Shown here piece after piece: positions 36,073 to 45,138 of a DNA stretch of 64,000 bases. The first letter of the stretch is position 1; each line of letters starts with the position of its first letter. Under the pieces are notes generated by a model. It did no database searches. It saw only the letters and a program-made list of their open reading frames with translations, and was not told where the DNA came from. Source of the DNA: Ignavibacteria bacterium (GTDB taxonomy: Bacteria; Bacteroidota; Ignavibacteria; Ignavibacteriales; Ignavibacteriaceae); contig JAUXVN010000112.1 of NCBI GenBank assembly GCA_030684555.1, positions 1 to 64,000 on the forward strand, read 5' to 3'. The translations under genes were made by a program, and so were the position numbers.

Positions 36073-36166
36073 CAGAGTCTACAAAGCAAAAAGTTACTGA
36101 AATAAATTTCATACAAATCAAATATCTTCTTATAATTGAAACTTACATTTATTAAATATTGGATTT

Positions 36167-36781
36167 ATGAAATTAGTTAGAAGACTATATGATTGGATGC
36201 TTCACTGGGCAGCTACACCCTATGGCTCAATCGCCCTATTTGTTATTGCTTTTGCTGAATCGTCCTTTTTCCCCATTCCACCGGATGCATTACTAATTGC
36301 TCTCGTTTTAGGTGCCCGTCATAAGGCATTTAATTTCGCTGCAAATTGCATGGTCGGCTCGGTATTAGGTGCTCTACTTGGATATGCTATCGGTTATTTT
36401 GTCTGGTGGACACCCGATAATAACTTCACATCTTTAGCTCATTTTTTCTTTAATAATGTACCAAGTTTTTCTGAAACGACTTTTTATAAAATTCAACAGC
36501 TTTATACTGAATATGATTTTTGGATTATTTTTACAGCAGGTTTTACTCCTATTCCTTATAAAGTTTTTACAATCGCTTCGGGTGCGTTTGATATTAATCT
36601 GCCTATGTTCGTACTGGCTTCAGCAATTAGCAGAGGGGCAAGATTTTTTCTTGTTGCATTTCTTCTTTGGAAATTTGGTGAACCTATCAGAAATTTTATT
36701 GATAAGTATTTTGATTGGTTAGCAATTGGGTTTACAGTACTGTTAATAGGTGGTTTTGTAATTATTAGATTTGTTATCTAA
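36167..36781 (+). CDS. YqaA/DedA-family membrane protein
   Basis: This protein of 204 residues has about five to six membrane segments. It carries the family features FAESSFFPIPPDALLIAL (about 30-47), a glycine-rich GSVLGALLGYAIGYF and TAGFTPIPYKVFTIASGAF (about 124-142), as in the VTT/SNARE-associated DedA superfamily. DedA proteins are linked to lipid flipping and proton-motive-force maintenance; a specific substrate cannot be assigned. It is 48 nt ahead of the kinase gene in the same direction. Confidence 0.82.
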   Translation: MKLVRRLYDWMLHWAATPYGSIALFVIAFAESSFFPIPPDALLIALVLGARHKAFNFAANCMVGSVLGALLGYAIGYFVWWTPDNNFTSLAHFFFNNVPSFSETTFYKIQQLYTEYDFWIIFTAGFTPIPYKVFTIASGAFDINLPMFVLASAISRGARFFLVAFLLWKFGEPIRNFIDKYFDWLAIGFTVLLIGGFVIIRFVI

Positions 36782-36829
36782 ATGATTGTTCAAATAAATT
36801 ATTATTTCAAATTAATTATGGACAGATAA

Positions 36830-38173
36830 ATGAGCAAATTCAAATATGTAATAAAAAGAAGCGGAGCAATTGTTCCTTTTAATGAAGATAGAATTTCAAA
36901 TGTAATATATCGTGCAGCAGTTTCTGTCGGGGGTAGAGATAAGGAAAGAGCAAATGAACTTGCAAAAAAGGTAATTCAAATGCTTGAAGAGATTTATGAT
37001 GAGGGACATAAACCATATGTTGAAGAAATTCAGGATATAGTCGAAAAAGTTCTAATAGAAAACGGACATGCAAAAGTTGCCAAAGAATTTATAATATACC
37101 GGGAAGAAGCAGCCAATAGAAGAAGAGAAAACAGCCGTCATTTTTCAAAACCAAATGAATTAATCCCCTGGAAAAAAGTTTGGCGTTCACTTAACTGGGC
37201 ACTTACTCATAAACTCAACACAGTTGAATTGTATAATAACAGAATTAAACTTGGACAATTTCCACATATAGTTCATGAATCCGAGTCACTTTATGAAACC
37301 CAGCTTGACACAGCCGCCGAATTAATAAAAGATCGTTCCTCTGAACTTAGAATGGTAATGGTAAGTGGTCCCTCCTCTTCAGGTAAAACAACTACCACAA
37401 TGAAATTAGAACAACGATTAAATAAAATGGGGATGAAGTTCGTTGCACTTATTGTTGATCATTATTTCTTTGATCTTGAAATGCACCCAAAAGATGAATT
37501 CGGTGATTATGATTTCGAAACTCCTCAAGCTCTTGACTTAGAATTAATAAACGATCATTTAAAAAGATTAGCTGCCGGTGAAGAAGTACTTATTCCATAT
37601 TATGATTTTAAGGCAGGTAAAAGATTTGACAATCGTACACCACTTCAATTGCACGAAAATGAAGTACTGTTAATAGATAGTTTACACGGATTATATCCTG
37701 AGTTCAGCAGGGAAATTCCAGCTGCCCAGAAATTTAAACTATATCTTGAACCTCTATTACAAATGAAAATGGATGATGGACAATATATAAGATGGACTGA
37801 TATACGATTGATGAGAAGAATGTTGAGAGATTCAGTTCATCGTGCGTATCAGCCCGAGCAAACCTTATTACACTGGCATTATGTTCGTTCATCAGAAAAA
37901 AGAACTATTCTTCCATACAGTAATACTGCCGATTATATTGTTAATACATCGATGGCTTATGAGCTTTCTTTATATCGAACGAAATTACTTCAAGGTTTTA
38001 TTGAATGGGAAAAGAAATATGCAAATGATCCGTTAAGAGAAGATGCTTACACCCGTTCAAAACGCGTCCGCAAAATGCTTGAATCAATTGAACCGATTGA
38101 GGATGAATCAGCAATCCCAGGTGATTCAGTAATTCGGGAATTTATCGGTGGAAGTTCGATGAATGTTCATTAG
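36830..38173 (+). CDS. ATP-cone-uridine kinase-like fusion
   Basis: This 447-residue protein starts with an ATP-cone (about 3-95; YVIKRSGAIVPFNEDRISN), the nucleotide-sensing module best known from ribonucleotide reductase and NrdR. A P-loop kinase of the uridine kinase/phosphoribulokinase type follows from about 175: MVSGPSSSGKTTTTMKLEQR for the Walker A, then IVDHYFF and the PYYDFKAGKRFDNRT block. It probably phosphorylates a nucleoside (uridine/cytidine) under allosteric control by ATP/dATP. That control is inferred from the fusion. ATG start and length look complete. Confidence 0.82.
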   Translation: MSKFKYVIKRSGAIVPFNEDRISNVIYRAAVSVGGRDKERANELAKKVIQMLEEIYDEGHKPYVEEIQDIVEKVLIENGHAKVAKEFIIYREEAANRRRENSRHFSKPNELIPWKKVWRSLNWALTHKLNTVELYNNRIKLGQFPHIVHESESLYETQLDTAAELIKDRSSELRMVMVSGPSSSGKTTTTMKLEQRLNKMGMKFVALIVDHYFFDLEMHPKDEFGDYDFETPQALDLELINDHLKRLAAGEEVLIPYYDFKAGKRFDNRTPLQLHENEVLLIDSLHGLYPEFSREIPAAQKFKLYLEPLLQMKMDDGQYIRWTDIRLMRRMLRDSVHRAYQPEQTLLHWHYVRSSEKRTILPYSNTADYIVNTSMAYELSLYRTKLLQGFIEWEKKYANDPLREDAYTRSKRVRKMLESIEPIEDESAIPGDSVIREFIGGSSMNVH

Positions 38174-38224
38174 AATTGAACCTCCGCCTAAAATCTTTAT
38201 GTTAAAAATTACCACTTTTTCCTA

Positions 38225-38260
38225 AAGGAACTTAATACTTTGACTCTGATTAAGTTCCTT
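38225..38260. terminator. Bidirectional hairpin between convergent genes
   Basis: AAGGAACTTAAT (38225-38236) and ATTAAGTTCCTT (38249-38260) form a perfect 12-bp stem with a 12-nt loop between the stop of the kinase gene and the stop of the IMPDH-family gene on the other strand. T-runs are poor on both sides, but the position fits termination for both. Confidence 0.7.
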
Positions 38261-38290
38261 GAAAATATTTAGAAATTATTTCTATAAAAA

Positions 38291-39304
38291 TTACATCTTT
38301 GGCAATCGTTCGAGATATGAACTGTTACTTAATACTGCAAAAGTTTCCGTCAATCTAAGTTCTTCAAGTGATTCACAATTCATGTAACTCATCGCACTTC
38401 TAAGTCCGTCAGAGATGCTGTTGATAACATTAGAAACCGCTCCCTTATAAGCAACCATGGTTTCTTCTCCCTCGATAAATTCGTTCTTCATTTTTACACC
38501 AAAGGAAGCCGAACCTCTATATTTTTTCCAAAGCTGTCCACTATACTTAATAACTTCCCCCGGAGTTTCACGCGTTCCTGCTAACATTCTTCCGAGCATA
38601 ACAACATCTGCTCCGAGTGCAATCGCTTTTGAAACATCACCTGAACTTTTTATTCCTCCATCTGCAATAATTTTAATTTTCAGTTTATTTTCATTTCGAT
38701 ATGTTAGATTATCCAATAGAGATGAAACTTGTCCGATACCAATTCCGGTTTGGATTGAAGTTGAACAGACACTTCCATTTCCTATTCCAACTCGAACAGC
38801 ATCAGCACCGGCATCTTCTAATTGTTTGAGTGTGGCATGGTGTGCAATATTACCGACAATAAGTGGAGTAGTTGTAATTTTTTTTACTTCTTCAGTTTTT
38901 TTAAGTACTTCGTGATTACTTGCATTTGCAGTATCAATACAAATAATTAAATTTAAATCGCCCAATCTTTTTATAACATCAGTTTCAGTGTTAAGTCCTA
39001 TTGACACTGAACGAATACCGTCTTTACTATTTTGATTAACAACTTCATCTAAAGAAGAATCAAACCTATTTAAAATTCCTATGCAACCTAATTGAGTTAA
39101 TGCTTTTGCCATATCGATACCGGTCACTGTATCCATTGGACTGGATAAAACCGGAACAGATAACTTCATATCTAAAAAAGTTGATACGGTATTAGCTTCT
39201 GTTCTTGATTTAATTCTAGAAATCTCGGTGGGAATTAGACTTATATCATCATAAGTTAAAGATTGATGATAATTGTTCAATTCAGCTTTAGAATAAAGTT
39301 TCAT
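38291..39304 (-). CDS. IMP dehydrogenase/GMP reductase family protein without CBS domains
   Basis: This 337-residue TIM-barrel protein has [44 protein letters not shown] with the catalytic Cys, and [20 protein letters not shown]. There is no CBS pair inserted after residue 90, so it has the size and form of GMP reductase (GMP to IMP) or a minimal IMP dehydrogenase. Sequence reading alone does not separate the two. It lies 12 nt downstream of pepF. Confidence 0.82.
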   Translation of the reverse strand: MKLYSKAELNNYHQSLTYDDISLIPTEISRIKSRTEANTVSTFLDMKLSVPVLSSPMDTVTGIDMAKALTQLGCIGILNRFDSSLDEVVNQNSKDGIRSVSIGLNTETDVIKRLGDLNLIICIDTANASNHEVLKKTEEVKKITTTPLIVGNIAHHATLKQLEDAGADAVRVGIGNGSVCSTSIQTGIGIGQVSSLLDNLTYRNENKLKIKIIADGGIKSSGDVSKAIALGADVVMLGRMLAGTRETPGEVIKYSGQLWKKYRGSASFGVKMKNEFIEGEETMVAYKGAVSNVINSISDGLRSAMSYMNCESLEELRLTETFAVLSNSSYLERLPKM

Positions 39305-39316
39305 TTTAATCCTTGA

Positions 39317-41167
39317 TTAAATATTTAATAATAATTCCATTTCGTCTAAAATTTGATTCATTTTATTTGCGGTTGCAATTATTGGTTCCGATGAATCCAT
39401 ATCAATACCGGCATCCCTCAAAATATTAATTGAATAATCTGAACTTCCGGCTTTAAGGAAATTCAAATATTTTTGAACCGCTCTATTTCCTTCGGTTTTC
39501 ACTTTGGTTGTAAGTGCCTCTGATGCGGAAAATCCAGTTGCATATTGAAAGACATAAAAATTATAATAAAAATGCGGGATTCTTGCCCATGCAAATTCTT
39601 CATCTTCAGTAACAAACATAGCACTTCCCCAATATTTTTGATATAACTCTTTATAAATTATTCTCAAATCCGAAGTAGAAAGTGACAAGCCATTTTCAGT
39701 TTTCTCATAAACAGTTTTTTCAAATTCAGCAAACATTGTTTGACGATAAAAAGTTGCTGTTACATTATTCAAATATTTTTCCATCAGGAAAAGTTTTTCC
39801 TCTTTGGATGAAGAATTTTTAATTAGGTATTCATGTAAAAGTGATTCATTAAATGTAGAGGCAACTTCTGCTAAAAAGATTGAATAATTTGAATAAATAT
39901 ATGGTTGATACTGTCCGGTAAAATAGGAGTGCATGTTATGACCCATCTCGTGGGCAAGTGTAAAAACATCATTAAGTAAATCAGTCCAATTGAGTAAAAC
40001 ATATGGATGAGCACCAAAGGTTGTCCCCGATGAATAAGCTCCGCTTCTTTTCGCTTGAGTTTCGTATACATCAATCCATCTGTTTTCGAATGCAGTCCTA
40101 AGCGGGTTTAAATATTCTTCCCCCATAAGTTGGAGGGAATTAAAAACCAATTTCACAGCTTCATCATAACTGTATTTTTTTTCTGAATGATTTTCAAAAA
40201 TTGTAACGTAGGAATCATACGGAGCTATAAAATCAACATTTAGCAACTTCTTCTTTAACCCGGCCCATCTGTGCATCGGTTGAAGATTATTTTCAACTGA
40301 TTTAATAAGATTATTATAAACTGAAACCTGAATATTATTTCGATTGAGTGATGCCTCAAGTGCAGAATTAAATTTCCTTGTTCTCGCAGTGATTATATTC
40401 GTTTTTAAATTCCCGTTAAACAAAACATTAAGTGTGTTGGAAAACTCTTTGAATGGTTTATAAAAAGCCTCATATGCTCTTTTTCTGTAATCTCTATTTT
40501 TTGAATAAAGTGCTGCATAAAACCGACCGTGCGACATTTCGACCGGTTCCCCATTCTCGCCTTCAATTATAGGAAATTTCAAATCAGCATCTGTGAAGAT
40601 TGAAAAGACATCGTGCGGGATAGAATTAATTTCACTCCCCATTGCAAGAATCTTTTCTTCACCCTTATTTAACGTATGTGGTTTTTGTCTTAATAGTTCA
40701 TCAATAAAATGTGAGTAGTGAGTGAATTGTTCTTCTTTTATAAGTGCGCGCAAAACATCTTCTTCTATTTCAAGCAACTCCGGTTTGATAAAAGCACTTG
40801 CAGCAGAAACATCCGCAAATAAAGATTTAACTCTATTATCCATGCCCAAATATAATTCCACTCGAAGATCAGAATCTTTGGAGAGCATAGAATAAAGATA
40901 GAGTCGTTCCAATTTGATGCCGGTTTCTTCATCTAATAATAAGCATCTTTTTAACAGAGTTAAATCGGAACCAAGTTTCCCTTCGTAATTTGAATATTTT
41001 GGGATATTTAATTTTACCAAATCAAAATCTTTTTCCCATTCTTCATTATTTAAATATATGTCAGAAAGATTCCACTTAAATTTTTCTTCGATCTCATTTC
41101 GAGTCGGCAGACCGCTTGATTGAGTAGTTGAAAAAAAACTATAACCAGACAGTGCAAAAGAGTTCAT
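39317..41167 (-). CDS. pepF: Oligoendopeptidase F, M3 metallopeptidase
   Basis: This protein has 616 residues from the ATG at 41167; an upstream TTG extension adds a non-conserved start and was not used. The zinc motif is in TLAHEMGHNMHSYF, with the Glu ligand in LAEVASTFNES. The N-terminal RNEIEEKFKWNLSDIY is a PepF landmark. It cleaves short peptides in the cytoplasm after protein or oligopeptide uptake. It diverges from secD across a 171-nt region that carries the secD promoter. Confidence 0.9.
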   Translation of the reverse strand: MNSFALSGYSFFSTTQSSGLPTRNEIEEKFKWNLSDIYLNNEEWEKDFDLVKLNIPKYSNYEGKLGSDLTLLKRCLLLDEETGIKLERLYLYSMLSKDSDLRVELYLGMDNRVKSLFADVSAASAFIKPELLEIEEDVLRALIKEEQFTHYSHFIDELLRQKPHTLNKGEEKILAMGSEINSIPHDVFSIFTDADLKFPIIEGENGEPVEMSHGRFYAALYSKNRDYRKRAYEAFYKPFKEFSNTLNVLFNGNLKTNIITARTRKFNSALEASLNRNNIQVSVYNNLIKSVENNLQPMHRWAGLKKKLLNVDFIAPYDSYVTIFENHSEKKYSYDEAVKLVFNSLQLMGEEYLNPLRTAFENRWIDVYETQAKRSGAYSSGTTFGAHPYVLLNWTDLLNDVFTLAHEMGHNMHSYFTGQYQPYIYSNYSIFLAEVASTFNESLLHEYLIKNSSSKEEKLFLMEKYLNNVTATFYRQTMFAEFEKTVYEKTENGLSLSTSDLRIIYKELYQKYWGSAMFVTEDEEFAWARIPHFYYNFYVFQYATGFSASEALTTKVKTEGNRAVQKYLNFLKAGSSDYSINILRDAGIDMDSSEPIIATANKMNQILDEMELLLNI

Positions 41168-41267
41168 TTTTAACACAAAATTCCCATTTCCAAATATTTT
41201 TCGAATAATCAAGGTGTAAATATACAAATAGCCTCAAAAAGGAAGAAACTAATAAATTTGAATTTTA

Positions 41268-41298
41268 TTGACTTTTTTACCCCGAACGACTAACTTTG
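41268..41298 (+). promoter_or_regulatory. Bacteroidota-type -33/-7 promoter of secD
   Basis: TTG at 41268-41270 and TAACTTTG at 41291-41298 (consensus TAnnTTTG) are separated by 20 nt, the spacing used by the Bacteroidota primary sigma factor. The start of transcription would fall near 41305, about 35 nt before the secD ATG. Confidence 0.6.
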
Positions 41299-41338
41299 TT
41301 ATCTTAAATATTTTATACACATACTTAATTGATATTCT

Positions 41339-43267
41339 ATGAAAGAACTACGATTCAGATTCATTCTCATTGTTTTGGCGATTGCGCTGAGCATCTATTT
41401 ATTATATCCAACTTATGTTGATTATCAAAACTCAAAGGATATACAAAAAATAGTTCAGGCAAAACGCAGCGAACTTTTAATTAATAATCCTTCCTATTCG
41501 GAGGATCAATTAAATAAGGTTCTACTATCCATTGAAGATAGTATTAAATTAGCCGATCCTTCTATCCGTGAAGCTAGACTTAAACGGGTAAAACTTGGAC
41601 TTGATCTCCAGGGAGGTATGCGGGTGGTTTTGGAAGTTAACACTGTTAAACTTCTCGAAAAAATTGCCAATAATCCTGATGATGACTTCACTCAAGTACT
41701 CGAAAGTGCCGCAAAAGAAGCAGCTATTAGCGATGAAGCCATTGTCGATATTTTCGCCAGAAAATTAGAAGAAAAACAAATTCGTCTCAGCCGATATTTC
41801 GGTTCAATTAGAGAAGATGATGCAAAAATTCTTTCTGATTTAAGAACTCAAACTGATGATGCTGTTACAAGAGCAATGGAAATTATTCGTAACCGTGTCG
41901 ATCAGTATGGTGTTTCTGAACCGTCCATTCAAAAGCAGGGAGAACGAAGAGTAATCATTGAACTCCCCGGTATAGCTAAAGAAGAAGAAGCACGCCAATT
42001 ATTGCAAGGAACTGCTCTTCTTGAATTCAGATTACTCAAAGACCCTGAATTCACTATTAATGTTATGAAAAAAATTGATGAAACTCTCGCCGGAAAAACA
42101 ATTGAAGAGACAGATTCTGCACTCGTCAATGACTCAACTAAACTTGCAGCCGACACAACATCTCAAACTGATACAACTGCAGACCAGCAACTTTCAGCAG
42201 AAGAATTTGCAAAACAACATCCTTTCTTCGCTATTGCTTTAATAAATCCTCAAGGACAATCGGCTGATGCATATGTTAAAGCTGATGATAAAGTTAAAGT
42301 TCAAAGAATGTTGAATCGTACTGATGTACAAAAAGTTATTCCAAATAATGTTGAGTTCGCATTTTCAGCGAAACCAATTGGAATACAAGAAGGACAAGAT
42401 ATTTTTGTCCTTTATTTGGTAAATAAAAATCCCGAATTGACTGGTGGCGTTATAACTGATGCTATGGCTAATATTGATCCAAGTACCTCTGCAGCCATTG
42501 TAAGTATGGAAATGAATTCCGAAGGTGCTACTGAATGGGCTAGAATTACCGGAGCAAATATCGATAAACGATGCGCTATCATGCTTGATGGTGTAATCTT
42601 CTCAGCTCCTGTAATCAGAGGAAAAATTCCCGGAGGTAGATCTCAAATTGAAGGGATGGCAAATCTTGAAGAAGCTAAATTGTTAGAAATCGTTCTTAAA
42701 GCTGGTGCACTACCTGCACCGGTAGAAATTATTGAAGAACGTACGGTTGGACCATCACTTGGACAAGATTCTATTTCAAAAGGTCTAAATTCTGCAATTT
42801 TAGGTTATGTTTTAGTAGCAATCTTTATGGTTATTTACTATAGAAAAGCCGGTACTGTTGCTGCTGCTGCTTTAACCTTCACCATAGTTTTTATTATGGG
42901 AATATTAGCCGGATTTGGTGCTACTCTAACTTTGCCAGGTATCGCAGGCGTTGTGCTAACAATGGGTATGGCAGTAGATGCGAACGTTCTTATTTATGAA
43001 CGTATAAGAGAAGAACTTGCCACCGGAAAAACAGCTAAAGCTTCTATTGATGGAGGTTTTTCAAAAGCATACTCAGCCATTTTCGATTCAAACATTACAA
43101 CATTTTTTACCGGTATTATCCTCTATCAATTTGGAAGCGGGCCTGTTCAAGGTTTTGCGCTTACTTTAATGATTGGTATTGTAGCGAGTTTGTTCAGTGC
43201 TTTGGTAATTGGACGTTTATTGTTTGATTTTATGTTAGTTAAAGGTCAAAAAATTTCTTTAGGATAA
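41339..43267 (+). CDS. secD: Protein translocase subunit SecD
   Basis: This 642-residue inner-membrane RND-type protein uses proton motive force to pull proteins through SecYEG. TM1 is at about 5-25, with the D1 landmark LGLDLQGGMRVVLEV at about 89-103 and the P1 base and head between. The C-terminal five-helix block holds LPAPVEIIEERTVGPSLGQD and GMAVDANVLIYERIREEL. An acidic low-complexity insert (about 255-290) lies in the periplasmic part. It is followed by secF after 30 nt. Confidence 0.96.
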   Translation: MKELRFRFILIVLAIALSIYLLYPTYVDYQNSKDIQKIVQAKRSELLINNPSYSEDQLNKVLLSIEDSIKLADPSIREARLKRVKLGLDLQGGMRVVLEVNTVKLLEKIANNPDDDFTQVLESAAKEAAISDEAIVDIFARKLEEKQIRLSRYFGSIREDDAKILSDLRTQTDDAVTRAMEIIRNRVDQYGVSEPSIQKQGERRVIIELPGIAKEEEARQLLQGTALLEFRLLKDPEFTINVMKKIDETLAGKTIEETDSALVNDSTKLAADTTSQTDTTADQQLSAEEFAKQHPFFAIALINPQGQSADAYVKADDKVKVQRMLNRTDVQKVIPNNVEFAFSAKPIGIQEGQDIFVLYLVNKNPELTGGVITDAMANIDPSTSAAIVSMEMNSEGATEWARITGANIDKRCAIMLDGVIFSAPVIRGKIPGGRSQIEGMANLEEAKLLEIVLKAGALPAPVEIIEERTVGPSLGQDSISKGLNSAILGYVLVAIFMVIYYRKAGTVAAAALTFTIVFIMGILAGFGATLTLPGIAGVVLTMGMAVDANVLIYERIREELATGKTAKASIDGGFSKAYSAIFDSNITTFFTGIILYQFGSGPVQGFALTLMIGIVASLFSALVIGRLLFDFMLVKGQKISLG

Positions 43268-43297
43268 TTAAACTAGCTTTAAGGAGCAAAATTTTAC

Positions 43298-44437
43298 ATG
43301 CGATTATTTGAAAATTTAAATATAGACTTTTTAAGCAAACGCAAACTATTTTACGTAGTTTCTACCGTCATATTTGTGGTGGGCTTATTAAATGTTGTTT
43401 TCAGAGGACTTGAATTCGGAATTGATTTCAAGGGAGGCTCTGAAATTGTACTTCAATTCGAAAACCCAATTGAAATTGGAAAAATTAGAACAAATTTATC
43501 CAATATTGGATTGGGTGAACTTGAGATAAAAACTTTTGGTGATGAGCGAGGAGTTCTTATACGTACCGAACTTCAGGAAATACCCAAAGAACTTTATCCA
43601 AAAGTTATTACTACAATTGATGAAGCGATAAATAAAGTATTCCCTTCATTACCAAAGACAATTTCTGACAGTTCATCCAGCTCAATCACCTACTCATTTG
43701 AGAGTGCTGATACAGCATCAGTATTGTCCGATAGATTATTCTTTGCAGGTTTCCAGGCAGGCAAAGTTTCTGAGGAAGTTGATAATAAGGAAGTAATAAT
43801 TAGAGTTGGTATTTCTGATTGGATCAAAGAAAATTTAAAAGTTAAGATGTCCGGGAACACTTTCCAGGTGTTACGTGAAGATAGAGTTGGTCCTAAAGTA
43901 GGTGCTGAATTAAAACAAAATGCTGTACTTGCAATCTTCTTTTCTCTTGTGGTAATTCTTATCTATTTAGGATTCAGATTCAAATTTATCTTTGCATTTG
44001 GAGCTGTTGCAGCCTTGTTTCATGATGTGTTAATCACTTTAGGGTTATATGCCTTATTATACGATGTTATACCAGGATTAAATCTTGAAATCTCTCTTAC
44101 TATCGTAGCAGCATTTCTAACCCTGATTGGTTATTCTATCAACGATACTGTAATTGTATTCGACCGAGTTCGTGAGACACTTAAGTTACACAAAAACGGG
44201 AATATTAAAGACCTTATCAATCAGAGTATTAACAAGACGATGAGCCGTACAATCTTAACCGGTGGAACCACTTTGCTTACCGTTCTGGTATTAATGATTT
44301 TTGGTGGAGAGGTTTTGAGATCTTTTGCCTTTACTTTATTTTTTGGTATTATCATAGGAACTTACTCATCTATTTTCGTTGCAAGTGCAATAGTTTATGA
44401 TTACTCTGAAAAATATAAGAAGAAATTAGATTTTTAA
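43298..44437 (+). CDS. secF: Protein translocase subunit SecF
   Basis: This 379-residue partner of SecD has TM1 at about 18-36, FGIDFKGGSEIVLQF at about 47-61, a periplasmic domain, REDRVGPKVGAELKQNAV, and the helix with GYSINDTVIVFDRVRETL carrying the conserved Asp and Arg of the proton path. AAGGAGC lies before the ATG. Transcription of secDF ends at the terminator just downstream. Confidence 0.96.
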   Translation: MRLFENLNIDFLSKRKLFYVVSTVIFVVGLLNVVFRGLEFGIDFKGGSEIVLQFENPIEIGKIRTNLSNIGLGELEIKTFGDERGVLIRTELQEIPKELYPKVITTIDEAINKVFPSLPKTISDSSSSSITYSFESADTASVLSDRLFFAGFQAGKVSEEVDNKEVIIRVGISDWIKENLKVKMSGNTFQVLREDRVGPKVGAELKQNAVLAIFFSLVVILIYLGFRFKFIFAFGAVAALFHDVLITLGLYALLYDVIPGLNLEISLTIVAAFLTLIGYSINDTVIVFDRVRETLKLHKNGNIKDLINQSINKTMSRTILTGGTTLLTVLVLMIFGGEVLRSFAFTLFFGIIIGTYSSIFVASAIVYDYSEKYKKKLDF

Positions 44438-44454
44438 ACTTTATTTGTCTTTGT

Positions 44455-44489
44455 AAAAAAACCTTGTACAGATTGTCCAAGGTTTTTTT
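44455..44489 (+). terminator. Rho-independent terminator after secF
   Basis: AAAAAAACCTTG (44455-44466) and CAAGGTTTTTTT (44478-44489) form a perfect 12-bp arm pair with an 11-nt loop and a T-run on the plus strand, 18 nt past the secF stop. Confidence 0.9.
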
Positions 44490-44603
44490 ATTTTTAAACC
44501 GCGTTTAATTGAAACTTATTCTATTGAGTTCAAAGTTTATTTTGAACTTAATCCTATTAAACTATAAGTTTATTTTCATTAATACATTTGATTGGGGAAT
44601 CAC

Positions 44604-45113
44604 ATGAAATCTTTCTTTTTACTTTTAACCGCTGCTTTAATTACTTTATCCGGATGTACTAAAAATGAATCTGTCAGCGCTCCCGAAATTGATAATTTAT
44701 CGTGGAATAAACAGATTGCAGCCGCCTATGTTCATTCTTATGCTACTGCTATTGGAGAGGCAGCTTTGAAGCTATCAAATGATTCAACTCTAATTGATTT
44801 CATTAGAAAATCCATAAACCCAATTAGTTTTTATGCTGATAGTTCGGGATACTTTTATGTCTACGATTACAATTGCGTAAATATTGCACACGCAAGACAA
44901 AAAGATATTGAAGGACAAAATCTCTACGACTATACTGATACAAAAGGTAAATATGTAGTAAGAGAGTTAGCAGTAAAAGCGCAAAGTGGTGGTGGTTATG
45001 TTGAGTTTTATTGGATAAAACCGGGTGAAACTGGCGAGAAGAAAAAACTTGGTTATGTTGAACCAATACCAAACACAAATTATTTCATTGGTTCTGGAGT
45101 ATATTTGGAATGA
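44604..45113 (+). CDS. Cache-domain lipoprotein
   Basis: This protein has 169 residues from the ATG at 44604, preceded by GGGGAATCAC; an in-frame TTG 12 nt upstream was rejected. The lipobox LITLSGC gives a lipidated Cys at about 17. The mature part is a single Cache-type sensor fold with the typical final run GYVEFYWIKPGE, KKLGYVEPIP and YFIGSGVYLE. Cache domains bind small ligands for chemoreceptors and kinases. This free-standing version could be a solute-binding sensor partner. An AGTTCAAA/TTTGAACT dyad lies upstream at 44527-44548. Confidence 0.75.
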   Translation: MKSFFLLLTAALITLSGCTKNESVSAPEIDNLSWNKQIAAAYVHSYATAIGEAALKLSNDSTLIDFIRKSINPISFYADSSGYFYVYDYNCVNIAHARQKDIEGQNLYDYTDTKGKYVVRELAVKAQSGGGYVEFYWIKPGETGEKKKLGYVEPIPNTNYFIGSGVYLE

Positions 45114-45138
45114 GAGTAGAGCTTTTTTAATAAAAAAA

